A stretch of 7,540 nucleotides of DNA. Origin: Microbacteriaceae bacterium (lineage in GTDB: Bacteria > Actinomycetota > Actinomycetes > Actinomycetales > Microbacteriaceae). The translations under genes were made by a program, and so were the position numbers. The notes beneath the pieces were generated by a model. That model saw only the letters and a program-made list of their open reading frames with translations. It was not told the origin of the DNA and did no database searches. Below, one piece after another: positions 1 through 6,472 of this stretch (position 1 is the first letter of the stretch; each line of letters opens with the position of its first letter). Location: contig JAEMRP010000029.1 in the NCBI GenBank assembly GCA_016463265.1, positions 1,578-9,117 of the forward strand, given 5' to 3'.

Positions 1-2036
1 CGAATGACGTCGGCGTCGGCTCCGCTGCATCCACCGACCGCCATCGCGATCTGCATGAGTTGTTCTTGAAAGATGGGCACGCCCATGGTTCGTTCGAGAA
101 CGGGAATGAGGTTCGGGTGGTCGTAGGTGATGGGTTCTTGTCCCGTTCGACGGCGAATGAACGGGTGAACGCTTCCGCCTTGAATCGGTCCGGGACGAAC
201 CATCGCGATTTGAACGACAAGGTCGTAGAAGCGCCTTGGGCGAAGGCGGGGGAGTAATCCCATCTGTGCCCGCGATTCGATTTGGAAGACACCGATGACG
301 TCCGCCCGACACATCGCGTCGTACACCGCGGGTTCTTCGCGCGGGACCGTGCCCAAATCGAATACTTCGCCGAATCGTTTCTCGATTTCCACAAAGACCT
401 GGTTGATGGCTCCCAACATTCCGAGCCCCAAGAGGTCGAACTTCACGAGCCCCATATACGCGCAGTCGTCTTTGTCCCACTGCAGGACCGTTCGACCCGG
501 CATTCGCGCGTGTTCGATGGGGACGACTTCTCCGACGGGTTGTTCGGTGAGGACCATCCCGCCCGAGTGGATTCCGAGGTGCCTCGGCAACGTCAGGGTT
601 TCGTTCGCGAGTCGCACGATGTGTTCGGGGATCTCAGAGGTTTCCGTTGGGTCGAGCCGCCGCCACCGTTCGACAAGCCTCGACCACGTGTTCTGGTCGT
701 CGACTCCGTGCCCGAACGCGCGGGCGATGTCGCGGATTGCGCTCTTCGGTCGATAGGTGATGACGTTGGCAACTTGGGCCGCGTTTCGTCGACCGTATTT
801 CTCGAACACGTATTGGATGACTTCTTCGCGGCGGTCGGTGTCGAAGTCGACGTCGATGTCGGGCGGTTCGTCACGCAGAGCGGACAGGAAGCGTTCGAAC
901 GGCAACCCGTATGCGATTGAGTCGACGGCGGTGATTCCGAGTGCGTAACAGACGGCCGAGTTGGCGGCGCTGCCCCGTCCCTGACACAGGATTCGGCGTG
1001 AGCGCGCGAATTCGACGATGTCGTGAACGATGAGGAAGTAGCCGGGGAAGTCGAGTTCCTCGATGACGGTGAGTTCCCGTTCGATTCGTTCGGTCACGTC
1101 GGGTCCCGCGTTCGGGTACAGGCGGGGAACGGCCGCCCAGACGAGTTCCCGCAGTCGCCCCATGACGGTCTGTCCGTCGGGCAGGTCGAATTTAGGCAAG
1201 TGGGGTGTTGCTCGTTTGAGCTCGAATGCACATTCGCGCGCGATGCGGACGCTCTCGGCCACGGCACCGGAGTATCGACCGAACATGCGGTCCATGTCGG
1301 CGGGGGATCGCAATCGGTTCGCAGGTCCGGCCGGCAGATACCCGTCGTGGTCGTCGAGCGAACGGCGGCTGCCGAGTGCAGCGAACGCGGTGAACAGTTC
1401 GTATTCCGACGGAAGCGCGTAGTGCACGTTCCCCGTGGCAACGACAGGTAGTTCCCGTTCCCGAGCGAGTTCGGCGAGAACATCGTTGTGGACGTCGTCG
1501 AGAGGAACCCCGCGGTGCCACAGTTCGACGACGACGGAATCCCGACCGAATCGTTCGACCAGTTCGTCTAGGGCCATCCCCGCACGCCGCACATCGGCGG
1601 GGGCAGGCAGTGACCCTTCGGGCAGGCGTGTTCGAACAGGTCCGCGTCGGCAACCGGTCAAAACGATCCATTCGCCGTTCGCCCGCGCGGTCAGGTCGTC
1701 GATGTCGTACCGCGGTTCGTGTTTCGCACCGCCCGACAAGTGCGCTTCGGTGATGGCGCCAGCAAGCCGGTGGTACCCCGCCTGTCCGCGTGCGAGGACG
1801 AGCAGGTGTTGGTCGGTATCACCCCGCAGGGTGAGCTCTGAGCCGAAGATGGTCGGCAACCCCGTTCCCTCGGCGGCTTCGGCGAATCGGGCGGCCCCGT
1901 GGAACCCGTCGTGGTCGGTGAGGGCGAGCCCAGATAGACCCAGCCGCACCGCTTCGGTGACGAGCCGTTCCGGCGGGGATACGCCGTCGAGGAAGCTGAA
2001 GGCGCTGTGTGCGTGCAGTTCGGCGTACTCGACCAT
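1..2036 (-). CDS. dnaE2: Error-prone DNA polymerase DnaE2 (ImuC), N-terminal 678 residues, cut by window edge
   Basis: C-family DNA polymerase alpha subunit of the DnaE2/ImuC type, the translesion polymerase of the ImuA'-ImuB-DnaE2 mutasome. The frame is open from ATG at 2036 to position 1 with no frameshift in the stretches I translated. The protein opens with a PHP domain (ELHAHSAFSFLDG, H8 and H10; LTDHDGFHG, D41-H42-D43; E67), so its metal ligands look retained, unlike replicative E. coli DnaE. The palm carries CQGRGSAANSAV (351-362, the AAN form typical of DnaE2), PPDIDVDFD with catalytic D393 and D395, HLGIHSGGMVLTE, and LVKFDLLGLG with D534, matching E. coli D401, D403 and D555. The family is about 1,030-1,090 residues, so roughly 350-400 are missing at the left. 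The ATG overlaps the imuB stop by one base (TGATG), which suggests translational coupling and fixes the start. Expected to be SOS-induced from the LexA box at 4013-4028. Confidence 0.96.
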   Translation of the reverse strand, partial: MVEYAELHAHSAFSFLDGVSPPERLVTEAVRLGLSGLALTDHDGFHGAARFAEAAEGTGLPTIFGSELTLRGDTDQHLLVLARGQAGYHRLAGAITEAHLSGGAKHEPRYDIDDLTARANGEWIVLTGCRRGPVRTRLPEGSLPAPADVRRAGMALDELVERFGRDSVVVELWHRGVPLDDVHNDVLAELARERELPVVATGNVHYALPSEYELFTAFAALGSRRSLDDHDGYLPAGPANRLRSPADMDRMFGRYSGAVAESVRIARECAFELKRATPHLPKFDLPDGQTVMGRLRELVWAAVPRLYPNAGPDVTERIERELTVIEELDFPGYFLIVHDIVEFARSRRILCQGRGSAANSAVCYALGITAVDSIAYGLPFERFLSALRDEPPDIDVDFDTDRREEVIQYVFEKYGRRNAAQVANVITYRPKSAIRDIARAFGHGVDDQNTWSRLVERWRRLDPTETSEIPEHIVRLANETLTLPRHLGIHSGGMVLTEQPVGEVVPIEHARMPGRTVLQWDKDDCAYMGLVKFDLLGLGMLGAINQVFVEIEKRFGEVFDLGTVPREEPAVYDAMCRADVIGVFQIESRAQMGLLPRLRPRRFYDLVVQIAMVRPGPIQGGSVHPFIRRRTGQEPITYDHPNLIPVLERTMGVPIFQEQLMQIAMAVGGCSGADADVI

Positions 2037-3388
2037 CAGTCGTACCGCGCTTCAATGGTCCAGGTGTCACCGTCGGACAGAAGCACCCACGCCGCACCGC
2101 GGGTGTCGATGACTTGCAATCGGTATCGCAGCACCCCGCCCGTCCACCAGCGTTCGGCAATCGGCCACGGACCGCTCCATTCGACGATGTCGCGGGTTCG
2201 CCCCTCGAATTCGAGGACGCGCGGTGGTTCGGCGAACACTTCGGCGGGCGGAATAACAGCACGCCCGCGCAGGATCACGGTCGGTCGATCGTGATACACG
2301 GTGGTCGGCAGTAACGCGGCGAGGTGACCGGGCCACGGTTCGGTGGCACGACGTTCGATGACGGGTTTGTCGCCCCACGGGCTGAGGACTTCACGGTCGG
2401 CGAGGGTTCGCCCGCCGGTGACAGTGGCGGTGAGGACGCCCTCGTGTCCGAGGATGCTTTGGACGCGGGACAGCACCGAGTGGATTCGATCGCCGGCAGG
2501 TTCACCCCACAGTGCCGGTTCGTATCGGCTGATGTGGGCGAGTTGGTCGGGTGCGATTCGAACGCGCACGATTCCGTCGCCCGCGAAACCCTCGGTGCTC
2601 GTGTCGGTCGTGAATCGGGCAATCGAATCGAGTTGCCAGCGAACTCGGTCCACGACGTCCGCGGCGGTAAATGACCGCGGGTGTGCCCAACAGCGTTCGT
2701 GTTCGTCGCCGCGTTCCGTGGACAGCGTCACCCACACCGCGGTGCAGACGAATCGGGCGCGGGCGAGAGTGTCGATGAATTCGTCGGCGACGGCGCGCAC
2801 GGTGAACGCGAGTTCGTCGGCGCGAACAATCGCGGGTTCACAGTCGATGACTCGGGTGTAGTCGACGGGAACGTCGCGGGGGATGACGGGGGAGTCGTCG
2901 TGGCCGGCCGCCGATCGGTGCAGCAGTTCGCCCGCGACTCCGAATCGGTCACGAACCGCCCCCGCATCCAGCGCCGCGAATGCACCCAGTGTCGTGATGC
3001 CCAATCGCCGCAGTAACCCGACGAGGTCGGCGTCGCCCACGCGGTCGACGGACAGTGGTGCAAGGAATTGGTCCGACCGATCAACCGGGACGATACACAC
3101 GGGGTTCGCTCGGGTCGCCGCAGTAACGGCGGTGAACAGTCCGTCGGCGATGCCGATGCGGGCATCGGGGTGAACGGCTCGTAGTGCCTCGGCGGCGAGG
3201 TCTTCGCCCCGGTAGTACCGCGCCGGTCCGCGCGCTCCCATCGCGATGCGCCCGGGTTGCAGCACCCTGACCAGCGGCACGGTGTTCTCGACGGACACGA
3301 TGACGGGGTCGAAGTGTCGAACCGCGGCGGCTTCGTCTTCGAATCGGTCGGACCATCCCGGAATGTCGACAACGAGAACCCTGGTCAC
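2036..3388 (-). CDS. imuB: ImuB, Y-family polymerase-like mutasome scaffold, apparently short of the N-terminal fingers segment
   Basis: Non-catalytic Y-family-like protein that bridges DnaE2, ImuA' and the sliding clamp in SOS mutagenesis. I chose GTG at 3388, giving 450 residues, because it makes a 4-nt GTGA overlap with the imuA' stop and begins exactly at the conserved strand TRVLVVDIPGW. An ATG 60 nt upstream would overlap imuA' by 64 nt. Visible blocks: palm strand (2-12, with an Asp at 8), VLQPGRIAMGARGPARYY (42-59), GIADGLFTA (79-87), HhH-like thumb (about 124-150), the ImuB signature WAHPRSFTAADVVDRVRWQL (234-253), and LWG (293-295), a degenerate clamp-binding motif (QLPLWG in mycobacteria). 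The SxDE acidic pair of active Y-family polymerases is replaced by GARGPARYY, so catalysis is not expected. Oddity: ImuB proteins I recall have about 60 residues between the first palm strand's Trp and the FEPV/FDPV motif; here there are 13, so the fingers-like segment seems absent. Confidence 0.92.
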   Translation of the reverse strand: MTRVLVVDIPGWSDRFEDEAAAVRHFDPVIVSVENTVPLVRVLQPGRIAMGARGPARYYRGEDLAAEALRAVHPDARIGIADGLFTAVTAATRANPVCIVPVDRSDQFLAPLSVDRVGDADLVGLLRRLGITTLGAFAALDAGAVRDRFGVAGELLHRSAAGHDDSPVIPRDVPVDYTRVIDCEPAIVRADELAFTVRAVADEFIDTLARARFVCTAVWVTLSTERGDEHERCWAHPRSFTAADVVDRVRWQLDSIARFTTDTSTEGFAGDGIVRVRIAPDQLAHISRYEPALWGEPAGDRIHSVLSRVQSILGHEGVLTATVTGGRTLADREVLSPWGDKPVIERRATEPWPGHLAALLPTTVYHDRPTVILRGRAVIPPAEVFAEPPRVLEFEGRTRDIVEWSGPWPIAERWWTGGVLRYRLQVIDTRGAAWVLLSDGDTWTIEARYD

Positions 3389-4020
3389 GAGACGACTCGC
3401 AGTCGTCGAACGGGTGGGACCGAATCGGTTTCGCGGTCGAGCGGCCACGGCAGAATCCCAGTCTTAGTGACACCACGAACGGATGCCCGCAGATGGATGT
3501 CGCGTGACGACAGCACGCCGTGGCCGTCGCCGACGCCGTGGTTCACGACGCTCGTGACCTCGATTCGGGCGGTCGCCCCTGGCCATTCACCAAGAACGAC
3601 GAGGACGGCACCGGTGCGGTGTGCGAGGGCCGTGACGCGCGCGGCACTCGTGGGGGACAACCCGTGTGGCGACCGCGCGAGAACGACGCTGAAGCCGTCA
3701 CAGACGGCCCCGACGACCGTCGCCCAGTGTTCTTTCGGGTTCGGAATCGACACGAACCGATCGAGCAAAATGCCGGCGCCTTGAACCGCCTCGATTCCGA
3801 GGTGGGGGAATCCGATCGCGGCGCACCACCCCGATTCCCGCACCGATTCGACGGCCAGACCCAACGCCAAGCTGAAAGACGGAGAAATCGAATAGACACC
3901 GCCGGGCACGAGCCCGCCCCCGATCAACGGGGACAGCGCGGGATGCACGGGAAGACGGGGGACGACTTTCGTCCCCTCCATCTCGCGAATCTTGTCGCGC
4001 AACGCCGATACTTCGAACAT
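3385..4020 (-). CDS. imuA': ImuA', RecA-superfamily-like mutasome accessory protein
   Basis: First gene of the SOS mutagenesis operon; ImuA' proteins are degenerate RecA-like partners of ImuB and DnaE2. The product is 211 residues from the ATG at 4020. Family landmarks: LRDKIREMEG (7-16), LPVHPALSPLIGGGLVPGGVYSI (23-45), and the LLDRFVSIPNPKEHW...DGFSVVL block that follows the RecA-like core. The P-loop position reads SISPSFSLALG (44-54), with no GxxxxGK(T/S), so ATP binding by a Walker A loop is unlikely; loss of this loop is, as I recall, usual in actinobacterial ImuA'. Start choice: an in-frame ATG also exists at 4050, but the best promoter places its -10 at 4033-4028, downstream of that codon, and transcription would begin at or near the A at 4020. 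The mRNA is therefore probably leaderless. The stop overlaps the imuB GTG (GTGA). The family call is strong from context and moderate from sequence alone. Confidence 0.85.
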   Translation of the reverse strand: MFEVSALRDKIREMEGTKVVPRLPVHPALSPLIGGGLVPGGVYSISPSFSLALGLAVESVRESGWCAAIGFPHLGIEAVQGAGILLDRFVSIPNPKEHWATVVGAVCDGFSVVLARSPHGLSPTSAARVTALAHRTGAVLVVLGEWPGATARIEVTSVVNHGVGDGHGVLSSRDIHLRASVRGVTKTGILPWPLDRETDSVPPVRRLRVVS

Positions 4021-4028
4021 ATGTTCGA
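4013..4028. promoter_or_regulatory. LexA (SOS) box TCGAACATATGTTCGA
   Basis: Perfect match to the actinobacterial LexA operator TCGAAC-N4-GTTCGA. With the flanking bases it forms an 18-bp perfect palindrome, TTCGAACATATGTTCGAA, at 4012-4029. It overlaps the last base of the putative -10 element (TAGATT) and covers the predicted transcription start and the ATG at 4020-4018. Bound LexA would therefore block RNA polymerase directly at the imuA'-imuB-dnaE2 promoter, and cleavage of LexA during DNA damage would release all three genes. Confidence 0.95.
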
Positions 4029-4057
4029 ATCTACCTGTTGCGGCCGACATTAATCAA
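4028..4057 (-). promoter_or_regulatory. Promoter of the imuA'-imuB-dnaE2 operon
   Basis: On the minus strand a -35-like TTGATT (4057-4052) is followed by an 18-bp spacer and a -10 TAGATT (4033-4028), which fits the actinobacterial TANNNT pattern. Initiation 8 nt downstream of the -10 falls on A4020, the first base of an ATG. The promoter begins only 10 nt beyond the U-tract of the tRNA-Leu terminator, so no other element fits between them. Hexamers are inferred by eye; the overlap with the LexA box supports them. Confidence 0.65.
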
Positions 4058-4066
4058 ACTACAGAG

Positions 4067-4099
4067 AAAAAGGCCCCGAACCGTTTCCGATCCGGGGCC
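4067..4099 (-). terminator. Intrinsic terminator of tRNA-Leu
   Basis: Minus-strand hairpin at 4099-4072: a 12-bp stem starting GGCCCCG and ending CGGGGCC, with internal G-T pairs and a GAAA tetraloop closed by G-C, followed at once by TTTTT (4071-4067) and CTCT. It lies 6 nt downstream of the tRNA 3' end and upstream of the imuA' promoter. It would end the tRNA transcript and keep constitutive tRNA transcription out of the SOS operon. Confidence 0.9.
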
Positions 4100-4105
4100 A
4101 TCGCG

Positions 4106-4188
4106 TGCGCGAAGGGGGACTTGAACCCCCACGCCCATAAGGGCACTAGCACCTCAAGCTAGCGCGTCTGCCATTCCGCCACCCGCGC
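4106..4188 (-). tRNA. tRNA-Leu, anticodon GAG
   Basis: Class II tRNA of 83 nt on the minus strand. The 7-bp acceptor pairs GCGCGGG (4188-4182) with TTCGCGC (4113-4107), including two G-U pairs at its base, with A at the discriminator position 4106. The D-arm begins GCGGAATGGCAG. The anticodon stem CTAGC/GCTAG encloses the loop TTGAGGT, giving anticodon GAG (Leu, codons CUC/CUU). A long variable arm (GCCC/GGGC stem) and the T-arm GGGGG-TTCAAGT-CCCCC follow. No CCA is encoded after the discriminator, so it must be added post-transcriptionally. Confidence 0.96.
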
Positions 4189-4216
4189 GCGAGTCACATT
4201 GCTGCAACGAGACACC

Positions 4217-4243
4217 ACCATACCAGCATTCGTTGTTCGACAA
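4217..4243 (-). promoter_or_regulatory. Probable tRNA-Leu promoter
   Basis: Minus-strand -10-like TATGGT (4222-4217), with TTGTCG (4243-4238) 15 bp upstream as a possible -35; the spacing is short, and an overlapping TTTTGT gives a 17-bp spacer instead. Initiation near 4210 would leave a leader of about 22 nt before the mature tRNA 5' end, which RNase P would remove. The element is divergent from, and just upstream of, the M20 hydrolase start. Assigned by position and pattern only. Confidence 0.45.
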
Positions 4244-4249
4244 AAACGC

Positions 4250-4255
4250 TACGGT
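4250..4255 (+). promoter_or_regulatory. -10 element for a leaderless M20 hydrolase mRNA
   Basis: TACGGT fits the TANNNT -10 pattern and ends 6 nt before the GTG at 4262, so initiation would fall on the start codon. No convincing -35 is visible. The GGAGG at 4256-4260 is only one base from the GTG, too close to act as a ribosome binding site for it. Confidence 0.45.
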
Positions 4256-4261
4256 GGAGGC

Positions 4262-5566
4262 GTGACCGACCACCACGAGGAACTTTCCGAGACCGCGCGC
4301 ATCGCCCGCGACCTCATCCGTTTCGACACCTCGAACTGGGGAAACGGTGTCGCGAACTCCGAGACCGAGGCCGCCCACTACGTCGGCGATTACCTCTCGG
4401 CATTGGGTCTCGACGTCACCTACATCGACTCCGAGCCGGGTCGCACCTCGGTCATCACGCGCGTCGCCGGCGCGAACCCCGAACTTCCTGCACTCGTCGT
4501 TCACGGACACCTCGATGTCGTTCCCGTCGACCCCGACGCCTGGAGCGTCGATCCGTTTGTGGGCGAAATCCGCGACGGCATGTTGTGGGGACGCGGTGCG
4601 GTCGACATGAAAGACATGGACGCGATGATCCTCACGGCTCTGCGCGAAATGCACGACACAGGCCAGAAGCCTCACCGAGACCTCGTCGTCGCGTTTTTCG
4701 CCGACGAAGAGAACGGCGGCGAGTACGGTTCGCACCACGTTGTGACGAAACACCCCGAACTGTTCGCCGGCGCCACGGAAGCCATCAGTGAGGTCGGCGG
4801 CTATTCCGTCACCATCGGCGACCAGCGCGCCTACCTGTTGCAGACGGGCGAGAAGGCTCTTGTCTGGGCGACCCTGACGGCGCACGGAACGGCCGCGCAC
4901 GGGTCACGTGTCATGCCAAACAACGCGGTGACGAAACTGGCCGAAGCGGTCGTGAAGTTGGGCCGAGCGGAGTGGCCCGTTCAGATGACCCGCACGACAA
5001 CCGCCTTGGTCGCAGCAGTCGCTGACATCCTGGGGCTCGACCCAACAGGCGACCCACGCGACATTATTCGCGCGACGGGACTCGCCGCGGGGTTCCTAGA
5101 ACCGTCCCTCTCGACCACGTCGAATCCGACCCAACTGACCGCCGGCTACAAGCACAACGTCATTCCCGACACGGCGAGCGCCGCCATCGACATTCGCCCC
5201 CTTCCTGGTCACGAGGACGAGGTGTTGGGGCGGGTGCGAGAGATCGTCGGTCCCGACATTGACGTTTCGATCGTGACCCAGGACATTGGGCTGGAAAACG
5301 CCTTTGACGCGCCCATTGTTGACGCGATGGCGAAGGCGCTGCGCGCGCAGGACCCCGGTGCGACGATGCTTCCGTATTTGTTGTCGGGCGGGACGGACAA
5401 CAAGGCCATGGCGCTCCTCGGCATCGCCGGATACGGCTTTGCGCCGCTACGGTTACCCGCCGACCTCGATTTCCCGTCGCTGTTCCACGGCGTGGACGAA
5501 AGGGTGCCGCTCGACGCGCTCGATTTCGGTCACCGCGTCCTCACCGATTTCCTGCTCGACTACTAG
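4262..5566 (+). CDS. M20 family metallohydrolase (ArgE/DapE/carboxypeptidase S-like peptidase)
   Basis: Cytosolic dinuclear-zinc hydrolase of the M20 family, acting on small peptides or N-acylated amino acids; the exact substrate cannot be read from the sequence. It has 434 residues, usual for the family. Catalytic motifs in order: HGHLDVVP (H83 metal, D85), GRGAVDMKDMDA (bridging D115), ADEENGGEYG (E149 general base, E150 metal), ISEVGG, the dimerisation-domain block AHGSRVMPNNAV, SGGTDNKAM, and LFHGVDERVP (H409 metal). All expected ligands are present, so it should be active. There is no signal peptide. GTG at 4262 is the only ATG or GTG codon before the conserved N-terminus (the only upstream in-frame start is TTG at 4199, next to the tRNA gene), and it appears leaderless. 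uppP follows 12 nt after the stop, so the two genes are probably co-transcribed. A peptide or cell-wall recycling role beside uppP is conceivable but is only inference. Confidence 0.93.
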   Translation: MTDHHEELSETARIARDLIRFDTSNWGNGVANSETEAAHYVGDYLSALGLDVTYIDSEPGRTSVITRVAGANPELPALVVHGHLDVVPVDPDAWSVDPFVGEIRDGMLWGRGAVDMKDMDAMILTALREMHDTGQKPHRDLVVAFFADEENGGEYGSHHVVTKHPELFAGATEAISEVGGYSVTIGDQRAYLLQTGEKALVWATLTAHGTAAHGSRVMPNNAVTKLAEAVVKLGRAEWPVQMTRTTTALVAAVADILGLDPTGDPRDIIRATGLAAGFLEPSLSTTSNPTQLTAGYKHNVIPDTASAAIDIRPLPGHEDEVLGRVREIVGPDIDVSIVTQDIGLENAFDAPIVDAMAKALRAQDPGATMLPYLLSGGTDNKAMALLGIAGYGFAPLRLPADLDFPSLFHGVDERVPLDALDFGHRVLTDFLLDY

Positions 5567-5578
5567 AACAATAGGCGT

Positions 5579-6472
5579 ATGACACCCCTGGACTACGTCA
5601 ACATCGTCCCCGCGCTGATCCTCGGGCTCATACAGGGGCTCACCGAATTCCTTCCGATTTCGTCGAGCGCCCACCTGCGCATCACCGGCCTGTTCCTGCC
5701 CGGGGCGGAAGACCCCGGTGCGACGTTCACGGCCATCACCCAGATCGGCACGGAACTGGCAGTTCTGCTGTATTTCCGCAACGACATCGCAAACATCTTT
5801 CGCTCGTGGTTCTTATCGGTGTTCTCGCGTCAACGCGGCGCTGGTCGCTTCTTGACTCCCGAGCAGCGCGTCCAGGCGCGTCTCGGCTGGTACATCATCG
5901 TGGGAACGATTCCGATCGCCGTCCTTGGACTGATGTTTCAGGACACGATCCGAGAGACGTTCCGTTCGCTCTGGTTGATTGGAGCCGTTCTCGTCATTTT
6001 CGGCATCTTCCTGTGGATTGCCGACAAGGTCGGGCGAACCGACCGCGTCCTCGCCGATATGAAACTGCCGCAGGGAGTCGCCATCGGGCTTGCCCAAGCG
6101 CTCGCTCTCATTCCCGGTGTCTCACGTTCTGGCGCGACCATCTCGATGGCACGGGCGCTCGGCTTCAATCGTGCCGCAGCTGCACGATTCGCCTTCCTAC
6201 TCGCGATACCCGCCGTCCTCGCGAGCGGCATTTACGAGACTTACAGCGCACTCAAAGACCAGATCACGGGCGAGGGTACGATTCCGACCATCCCGTTCAC
6301 GTGGTACGAGATCGGTGCGGCCACCGGCGTCGCTTTCGTCGTCGGGCTCGCGGTCATCGCGTTCCTCATGAACTACCTCAAGAAGCACAGCTTCCTGCCG
6401 TTCGTCATCTACCGAATCCTGCTCGGTGGCACGATTCTCGTGCTGCTGGCGATCGGCACTATCCAGCCCTAA
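5579..6472 (+). CDS. uppP: Undecaprenyl-diphosphate phosphatase UppP (BacA)
   Basis: Integral membrane phosphatase that dephosphorylates undecaprenyl diphosphate to the monophosphate, recycling the lipid carrier for peptidoglycan and wall polymers; the family is linked to bacitracin resistance. It has 297 residues, slightly longer than E. coli BacA. The first signature GLIQGLTEFLPISSSAHL (16-33) contains the QxxxE pair Q19/E23, the serines and H32. The second, PGVSRSGATIS (179-189), contains R183, equivalent to the essential R174 of E. coli. About eight hydrophobic segments are visible, including 113-125, 133-150, 205-218, 250-267 and 276-294. It lies 12 nt after the M20 hydrolase gene, with only a weak AGG before the ATG, so expression probably depends on that upstream transcript. 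Its TAA overlaps the stop of the convergent PAC2 gene by 4 nt. Confidence 0.97.
   Translation: MTPLDYVNIVPALILGLIQGLTEFLPISSSAHLRITGLFLPGAEDPGATFTAITQIGTELAVLLYFRNDIANIFRSWFLSVFSRQRGAGRFLTPEQRVQARLGWYIIVGTIPIAVLGLMFQDTIRETFRSLWLIGAVLVIFGIFLWIADKVGRTDRVLADMKLPQGVAIGLAQALALIPGVSRSGATISMARALGFNRAAAARFAFLLAIPAVLASGIYETYSALKDQITGEGTIPTIPFTWYEIGAATGVAFVVGLAVIAFLMNYLKKHSFLPFVIYRILLGGTILVLLAIGTIQP

Noticed and set aside
282..920. Plus-strand open frame of 212 codons
   Set aside because: It is antisense to dnaE2, whose frame carries all the polymerase motifs; the translated frame shows no recognisable domain.
1631..1637. TTCGAAC half-sites resembling LexA boxes (also 893-900 and 6511-6517)
   Set aside because: Each lacks the second half at the right spacing and lies inside a coding sequence; only 4013-4028 is a full box.
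3389..3448. Upstream in-frame ATG at 3448 for imuB
   Set aside because: It would overlap imuA' by 64 nt and add an arginine-rich stretch, while GTG at 3388 gives a GTGA overlap and starts at the conserved strand.
4021..4050. Upstream in-frame ATG at 4050 for imuA'
   Set aside because: It lies upstream of the best -10 element and the LexA box, so the SOS transcript would not include it. It remains possible if another promoter exists.
4256..4260. GGAGG as a Shine-Dalgarno for the M20 gene
   Set aside because: It is one base from the GTG at 4262, too close for initiation there, and no later ATG or GTG precedes the conserved N-terminus.
4154..4900. Minus-strand open frame of 248 codons covering part of the tRNA and the M20 gene
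   Set aside because: It overlaps tRNA-Leu and lies antisense to an M20 gene with all its metal ligands; it is the mirror of that gene's codon bias.
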